Assembly (NCBI GenBank): GCA_022839045.1
Contig: JALHDI010000022.1
Location: forward strand, 1-64,000
Reading direction: 5' to 3'
Length of the DNA: 64,000 nucleotides
From: Sporomusaceae bacterium
GTDB taxonomy: Bacteria; Bacillota_C; Negativicutes; Sporomusales_B; UBA7701
In this document: positions 59,321 to 64,000 of the stretch, piece by piece
Position numbering within the stretch: the stretch's first letter is position 1
How the letters are laid out: each line of letters starts with the position of its first letter
The notes under the pieces: model-generated
Seen by the model: the letters and a program-made list of their open reading frames with translations, nothing else
The model's database searches: none
What the model was told of the DNA's origin: nothing
Made by a program: the position numbers and the translations under genes

Positions 59321-60597
59321 TTGGCTAATAAGAATCCATTAAAAATCTGCGAAACAGTCCTGCGTGACGGTCACCAGTCGTTGGCCGCCACCCGTATGCG
59401 CACCTCGGATATGCTCCCGATGCTGGAGCAGCTCGACGAGATCGGCTATTTCTCGCTGGAGGCATGGGGCGGCGCCACCTTCGACAGTTGCCTGCGCTTC
59501 CTCAACGAGGATCCCTGGGATCGCCTGCGCACCATCAAGAAGCACCTGAAAAAGACCCCCCTGCAAATGCTGCTGAGGGGCCAGAACGTTCTCGGCTACA
59601 ACCACTACGCCGACGATGTCGTCACGGAATTCGTCAAACGCGCCGTCGACAACGGCGTGGGCGTCATGCGCATCTTCGACGCGCTCAACGACGTCCGCAA
59701 CCTGGAAGCCGCCATGCGGGCCGCCAAACAGTCCGGCGCCCACGTTCAGGGAGCCTTCGTGTACACCATTAGCCCCTTCCACGACATAAACAGTTTCGTG
59801 AAAGTGGCCAAAGACCTCGTCGACCTCGGCGCCGACTCCATTTGCATCAAGGATATGGCCGGCCTGCTGGCGCCTTACGTCACCTACGAGCTGGTCAAGA
59901 CCCTCAAGGCAGAGGTCAGCGTTCCCATCCACCTGCACAGCCACTACACCAGCGGCATGGCGTCGATGGCCTATCTCAAGGCCGCCGAAGCCGGCGTCGA
60001 CATCGTCGACTGCTCGCTGTCCCCCTTCGCCCTCGGCACGTCCCAACCGGCCACCGAGGCGATCGTCGCCACTTTCGAAGGCCATGAGCGCGACACCGGC
60101 CTCAAGAAGGAAACCATGTACCCCATCGCCGACCATTTCCGCGGCATAAAGAAGCAGCTGGCCGAAACCTTCAAACTCAACACCGCCATCGACATCGACA
60201 CCAAGGTGCTGTCCTTCCAGATCCCCGGCGGCATGATGTCCAACCTGCTCAACCAGTTGAAGGAGATGGGCATGGCCGACAAATACCCCGCGCTGATCGA
60301 GGAGATGCCCAAAGTGCGGGCCGATCTCGGCTACCCGCCCCTCGTAACCCCCACCAGCCAGATCGTCGGTTCGATGGCGGCCTTCAACGTCATCATGGGC
60401 AGATACAAAAACGTGCCCCGCGAGGTCAAGGACCTGGCCCGCGGCAAGTACGGCCGCACCCCGGCGCCGATCACTCGAGAGCCTCAAGCAGGCCCTCGCC
60501 GAGAAGGGCTACCCCAACGCCTCGATGGAAGATGTCCTGTCCTACGCCGTCTTCCCCGACGTCGCGCTGAAATTCTTCGAAGCGAACCGGAAGTAGC
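59321..60597 (+). pseudogene. Pyruvate carboxylase subunit B / oxaloacetate decarboxylase alpha-like, frameshifted near the 3' end
   Basis: A DRE-TIM carboxyltransferase that moves CO2 between carboxybiotin and pyruvate. It starts at TTG 59321 with AAGGAGG upstream. It shows KICETVLRDGHQSLAATRMR, EAWGGATFDSCLRFLNEDPW, LLRGQNVLGYNHYADDVV, GADSICIKDMAGLLAPY, IHLHSHYTSGMASMAYLKA and TPTSQIVGSMAAFNVIMGRY. After YGRTPAPIT at about 60474 the frame breaks. The family C-terminus (ESLKQALAEKGYPNASMEDV to FFEANRK, stop at 60597) continues in the +1 frame. An extra T in ATCACTCGAGAGC explains it. As written the protein ends with a long unrelated tail. No biotin-carrier domain is fused. Confidence 0.85.
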
Positions 60598-60599
60598 AA

Positions 60600-60628
60600 A
60601 AACCCCCTGGCCACCACCAGGGGGTTTT
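60600..60628. terminator. Terminator between carboxyltransferase and nucleoside kinase
   Basis: Arms AACCCCCTGG and CCAGGGGGTT, followed by TT. Serves both convergent genes. Confidence 0.85.
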
Positions 60629-60629
60629 G

Positions 60630-62282
60630 TTACGGATTATAGAAGCAGCTTTTGCCGACGAACTCCCGTAGTATCGAATTGGCAGGAATGTCCTCGTCCG
60701 GGAGGAGGGTGAAGTAACGCAGGAAGTTAAGGAGCCGTTTGGCCTCCGAATACATCGGGCTTTCCGGGCCGATCTGCTGCAGCAGTCCTTCGGCGCAGTT
60801 GCGTAGCACCCCCAACTCATAGATCAGGGCCGAGTTGAACATGATGTCGGCTTCTTCCTGGAAGGGGAAGATGTTGCGTTCCTCGCCCCGCCGCACCGAC
60901 GGCCATACCTCCAGGGTCTTGAGCGCGTCATGGGCCCGGAACTGGCTGTCGCGCACGATCCGGCGGATAAGCCGCGTATCGGTCGTGGGGATGCGGTTAT
61001 GGTTGTCGATCGAAAGCTGGGTGAGAGCGCTTATATAGATTTTTATCTTATTTTCCCGCGGCACCGCGCGGGTCAGACGCTCGTTGAGGCCGTGGATGCC
61101 CTCGATGATAAGGGGCTGATCGGGTTCGAGCTGGATGCGGCGGCCGCGGTACTCCCGCTGGCCGGACATGAAGTTGTAGGTGGGTAATTTTACGAGCTCG
61201 CCCCGCAGAAGCCTTACGAGATGTTCGTTGAAAAGCTCGAGGTCGATGGCCTCGATGGCCTCGAAGTCGTAGTCGCCTTTCTCGTCCCGGGGTGTATGGT
61301 CGCGATCGACGAAATAATCGTCGAGAGAGATGGGCACGGGCCTGACGCCGTTGACCCGGAGCTGGACGTTGAGGCGTTGGGCGAAGGTGGTCTTGCCGGA
61401 CGATGACGGCCCGGCGACGAGGATGACCCGCACCTCGCTGGTGTGTTCGCTGATGTAGTCGGCGATCTGAGCCAGTTTCTTCTCGTGCAGGGCTTCGGCG
61501 ATACGGATGATTTCGGCTGCCTGGCCCTGCTCGATGTACTCGTTGAGATTGGCCACATACGGGCAGCGGAGGATTTTGCCCCACTGCTCGGCCTCCTGGA
61601 ACACCTTGAACAGTTTCGGCTGCTCCACGTACGGCGGCAAGACGTCGGGGGCTTCCTTCTCAGGATAGCGCAGAATGAAGCCGGGCGGATAGTACCTGAG
61701 TTCGAATATCTTCAGGTAACCGGTGCTCGGCACCATCGTCCCGTAGAAATAGTCGTACTCGTCGCCGCAGTAGTACACGCTTACGAGTTCGCGCTGCAGC
61801 TGACTGAGCAGCTTGACCTTGTCGGTTTGGCCCGAGGCCCTGAAGAGGGCGATGGCGTCGGCCCGCAGCATGCTCTGCCGCACGAACGGCCGGTCCTCGG
61901 CGACGATCTGCCGCATACGCTCCTGGAGACGGTCGACATCCGCCGCGATCAGTTCGCGGTCGAGATGGATCTCACAGTAGACCCCTTTGCCGAGCGAGTG
62001 CTCGACGGTGACTTCGGCGGCGGGGAAAAGGTCGCGGGCGGCGACGACCAGGACAAAGGCCAGGCTGCGGCGATATACGCGCATCCCCTCTTCGCTGGTG
62101 AGATCGAGAAATGATATCCGACCGCCGTCCCTGACGGCGGTCTGCAAATCCTTGACATCGTTGTCGATAGTCGCCGCGACGATGGGCGAGGAATAAAGGT
62201 GGGCCACATCCCGGCTGACGTCCAGTAACGTCATGCCTGCTTCGTATTCGCGGCTGGTGCCGTTGATTTGGACTGTAACCAA
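60630..62282 (-). CDS. TGS-domain nucleoside kinase (uridine-kinase-like)
   Basis: A 550-residue protein with an N-terminal TGS domain and a threonyl-tRNA-synthetase-like second domain (HSLGKGVYCEIHLDRELIAA, DRPFVRQSML). The C-terminal uridine-kinase-type P-loop domain has ILVAGPSSSGKTTFAQRLNV, ISLDDYFVDRDHTPRDEKGD, IEAIDLELFNEHL and PLIIEGIHGLNERLTRAV. It starts at TTG 62282 (LVTVQINGTSREYEAGMTLL), with GGAGGGGG upstream. Homologs are annotated nucleoside kinase. The exact substrate is unproven. Confidence 0.88.
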   Translation of the reverse strand: MVTVQINGTSREYEAGMTLLDVSRDVAHLYSSPIVAATIDNDVKDLQTAVRDGGRISFLDLTSEEGMRVYRRSLAFVLVVAARDLFPAAEVTVEHSLGKGVYCEIHLDRELIAADVDRLQERMRQIVAEDRPFVRQSMLRADAIALFRASGQTDKVKLLSQLQRELVSVYYCGDEYDYFYGTMVPSTGYLKIFELRYYPPGFILRYPEKEAPDVLPPYVEQPKLFKVFQEAEQWGKILRCPYVANLNEYIEQGQAAEIIRIAEALHEKKLAQIADYISEHTSEVRVILVAGPSSSGKTTFAQRLNVQLRVNGVRPVPISLDDYFVDRDHTPRDEKGDYDFEAIEAIDLELFNEHLVRLLRGELVKLPTYNFMSGQREYRGRRIQLEPDQPLIIEGIHGLNERLTRAVPRENKIKIYISALTQLSIDNHNRIPTTDTRLIRRIVRDSQFRAHDALKTLEVWPSVRRGEERNIFPFQEEADIMFNSALIYELGVLRNCAEGLLQQIGPESPMYSEAKRLLNFLRYFTLLPDEDIPANSILREFVGKSCFYNP

Positions 62283-62520
62283 TGAGTCCCCCTCCAGATT
62301 AGGCGGGACCGCGCCTTTTCGCGGCGCTCGCCGACCGCCCGTATTTCTGCGACTACAACTTAATAACCATTCTATACATCCCGCCGCCAATTATTCGCCG
62401 GGAATTCCGGCTGGGCGCGCGCGGGGGCCGGTAAATACTTTCCCTGTCAATTAGTATATAGGATTTATGCCAAAAATGCCAGATAGCGGCAGCATAATCT
62501 CCCTTTTCGGCCTTAAGCGA

Positions 62521-62555
62521 GAAGGAGTGAACGTCTCGTTCACTCCTTCTTTTTC
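62521..62555. terminator. Terminator after small membrane protein gene
   Basis: Arms GAAGGAGTGAAC and GTTCACTCCTTC, then TTTTTC on the plus strand. On the minus strand it follows the stop at 62554 directly. Confidence 0.8.
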
Positions 62556-62745
62556 ACCGCTGCCTGAGCATGCGCATGAAGCGGTAGGCCATTATCGACA
62601 GCGGCGCGCGGTGGACGGCGAAGCGCATTCCAAGGATAAAGAGCATTACCGCACCGAAAAGGTGGACGATCCAGAAACCGGTCCGCGGAAATTCGAGGGG
62701 GGTGTCGTCGATCCAGTTTTCGTTATATTGTCCCACGGATATCAT
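62554..62745 (-). CDS. 63-residue membrane protein
   Basis: A short gene with a strong ribosome site (CAAAGGAGG, 8 nt before ATG 62745). The product begins MISVGQYNENWIDDTPLEFP, then a single hydrophobic helix (RTGFWIVHLFGAVMLFILGM), and ends with the basic tail RFMRMLRQR. One transmembrane helix with a positively charged C-terminus suggests an inside-facing tail. I do not recognise the family. Confidence 0.75.
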   Translation of the reverse strand: MISVGQYNENWIDDTPLEFPRTGFWIVHLFGAVMLFILGMRFAVHRAPLSIMAYRFMRMLRQR

Positions 62746-62795
62746 CAGCCTCCTTTGGCGATAGTATTGCCAAAGCGCCCTCTTCTCTCTAGCGG

Positions 62796-62829
62796 AAAAA
62801 AAAGGAAACCGGACCGTCGTCCGGCTTCC
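62796..62829 (-). terminator. Terminator after aminotransferase gene
   Basis: On the minus strand GGAAGCCGGAC and GTCCGGTTTCC pair around a 4-nt loop, followed by eight T. It separates the aminotransferase from the small membrane protein gene. Confidence 0.85.
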
Positions 62830-62837
62830 CGAGTTTT

Positions 62838-64000
62838 TTACTTGTCCGCTTCGGCCATGGCCTGCGCGATTTTCGTCGGCATACCCTTGATCTTGCCGGC
62901 CGGCAGGGCGCAGACGGCGACCCGTACCCCTTTGGCGAGCGGCACGGCGAAGATGTTGTCGGCGTGCAGCCTGGTGCAGACGGCGTCGGGGTTCTTGGCC
63001 GGGATCGACAGGAAGAAGCCGGCGATATACGGCAACATGTTGAGCTTGGCTTCTTTGGCCTCGGCGGTAAAGATGCTTGCCCGTTCGGCGATCATCTTGT
63101 AGAAGGAGGCCCGTTCTTTTTCCAGTTCCGCCTGGGTGGCGACGTCCTTGTATATGGCGGACAGCAGGTGCTGGGCGCCGCGGTTGATGTTCGACCAGGT
63201 GGCCCGGCTGAGGTACTGGTTGACGTTGGCGAATTCGGTTATGACGTCCTGGCTGGAGGATATGCCGATCATCGCCCCTGTCCGCATGCCGTAGACGGTG
63301 TAGCCTTTGGACATGCTGTAGCCGATGATGACGAGAATGTTCTCCGGCAGGCCGCCGAACTTCTTCATGAACGCCCGGCTCTCGTTCTTTTCGCCGGCGT
63401 AGTCCAGATAAGCGACATCGACGAGCAGCGTGATCTTTTTGTCCGGTTTGGCCTTCTTGAGAACTTCGATTACTTGATCCCACTCGGCGCCGCTCAGGCT
63501 GTAACCGACCGGGTTGTGCGCGGGGGTGTTGAGAATGACGACGAGGTTGGTCTGTTTGGCGAGCAGTTCATTGACTTTGCTCTCGAAGGATTTGATGTTG
63601 AACTTGTCGGCGTCGTCAAACAGGGCGAAGGTGTCCAGTTTGCGCATCAGCGCGTCGGACAGGACGCTGTACGGGTCCCAGTACCAATCGTGGGTCAGGA
63701 TGGTGTCGCCGACCTCGGAGTAATTCCAGATGGTGTGGTGGATGGCACCCGAGCCGCCGGAGGTCGATACGGCCTTGGTGTAAGCCTCAGGTTTATTGTC
63801 GGCGAAAGCGGCCACCTGAACCATTTCGAGAAAATCCGGCATGCCGGCGATGCCGGCGTAAGGAACGATTTCCGCCATCGGCAGGCTCTTGTAGACCTTT
63901 TCCACCGTGGGCAGGATGACGAGTTTTTCGCTGTTGTCCAGCAACACGCCGATAGTGGCGTCGACGACATTCTCTTTGCCGATTTTGGCTTTGGCGGCGT
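62838..64000 (-). CDS. Class I/II PLP-dependent aminotransferase, N-terminus beyond window
   Basis: The frame is open to base 64000, so the N-terminus lies outside; about 387 residues are visible. It reads NTPAHNPVGYSLSGAEWDQV, VDVAYLDYAGEKNESRAFMK and GYSMSKGYTVYGMRTGAMIG, where the SMSK lysine is the PLP Schiff-base residue. The C-terminal FLSIPAKNPDAVCTRLHADN and VRVAVCALPAGKI are typical of aspartate/aromatic aminotransferase type I. It is probably an aromatic or aspartate aminotransferase. The substrate cannot be fixed without the N-terminal region. Confidence 0.85.
   Translation of the reverse strand, partial: AAKAKIGKENVVDATIGVLLDNSEKLVILPTVEKVYKSLPMAEIVPYAGIAGMPDFLEMVQVAAFADNKPEAYTKAVSTSGGSGAIHHTIWNYSEVGDTILTHDWYWDPYSVLSDALMRKLDTFALFDDADKFNIKSFESKVNELLAKQTNLVVILNTPAHNPVGYSLSGAEWDQVIEVLKKAKPDKKITLLVDVAYLDYAGEKNESRAFMKKFGGLPENILVIIGYSMSKGYTVYGMRTGAMIGISSSQDVITEFANVNQYLSRATWSNINRGAQHLLSAIYKDVATQAELEKERASFYKMIAERASIFTAEAKEAKLNMLPYIAGFFLSIPAKNPDAVCTRLHADNIFAVPLAKGVRVAVCALPAGKIKGMPTKIAQAMAEADK

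Noticed and set aside
1..64000. tRNA, rRNA, CRISPR arrays, insertion sequences or prophage
   Set aside because: I looked for TTCRA-type tRNA arms, regular spacer repeats, transposase or integrase motifs and terminal repeats, and found none convincing. A dedicated tRNA or CRISPR search would settle it.

Overview
The window is a GC-rich bacterial chromosome segment with dense coding and many short overlaps. GTG and TTG starts are frequent and Shine-Dalgarno sites are strong. Gene content points to a strictly anaerobic Firmicute of the Negativicutes type (Sporomusaceae-like; inferred from gene content only). It includes FeFe-hydrogenase and its maturase HydG, 2-hydroxyacyl-CoA dehydratase-like proteins, AddAB, a PFL-family/ACT pair, DUF1540 and DUF896 proteins, soluble chemotaxis-type transducers, a T-box leader, and molybdenum hydroxylase genes with YqeC/MocA. 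No tRNA, rRNA, CRISPR array, prophage or insertion sequence was recognised.

Layout. 1-7.4 kb (minus): 3' part of bipA/typA is missing at the edge, then a beta-CASP nuclease-like protein, murB, a YlbF/YheA-like protein, a soluble MCP-like protein, an endonuclease-IV-like TIM barrel, trmL, DUF503 and YjbQ. 7.6-10.1 kb (minus): ferredoxin plus two dehydratase-like proteins. 10.3-12.1 kb (plus): a leader RNA, a hydrogenase-system regulator and hydG, whose junction is damaged. 12.1-17.3 kb: MFS transporter, secreted SGNH hydrolase, and aroF-tyrA under a tyrosine T-box. 17.3-20.1 kb (minus): molybdopterin genes moaA, moaD-like, moaC, MOSC and mogA. 20.3-28.1 kb: UPF0173 hydrolase, a 36-residue cysteine-rich protein behind an operator array, then addB-addA. 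28.2-30.8 kb: two unusual soluble MCP-like proteins around an acetyltransferase.

30.9-45.8 kb (all minus): a catabolic block with a three-subunit molybdenum hydroxylase, NCS2 permease, AllH-AllF-AllG (oxamate carbamoyltransferase type), a cyclase-family hydrolase, YqeC, ACT and PFL-family proteins, a molybdopterin-binding protein, MocA and Nth. Taken together it reads as uptake of a heterocycle, hydroxylation, ring opening, and phosphorolytic release of carbamoyl phosphate. This is the most interesting system here.

46-64 kb: a broken thioredoxin-reductase-like gene, DUF896, an Fsr-type MFS, small cysteine-rich proteins, a GAF-GGDEF diguanylate cyclase, oppABCDF, an FeFe-hydrogenase with a long structured leader, a frameshifted carboxylase/decarboxylase subunit, a TGS-type nucleoside kinase, a small membrane protein and a partial aminotransferase.

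Three genes are disrupted. Two (the regulator/hydG junction and the trxB-like gene) look like losses of roughly 100 nt and one is a single-base insertion. A ~120-nt imperfect palindrome occurs three times, with arms that changed together.
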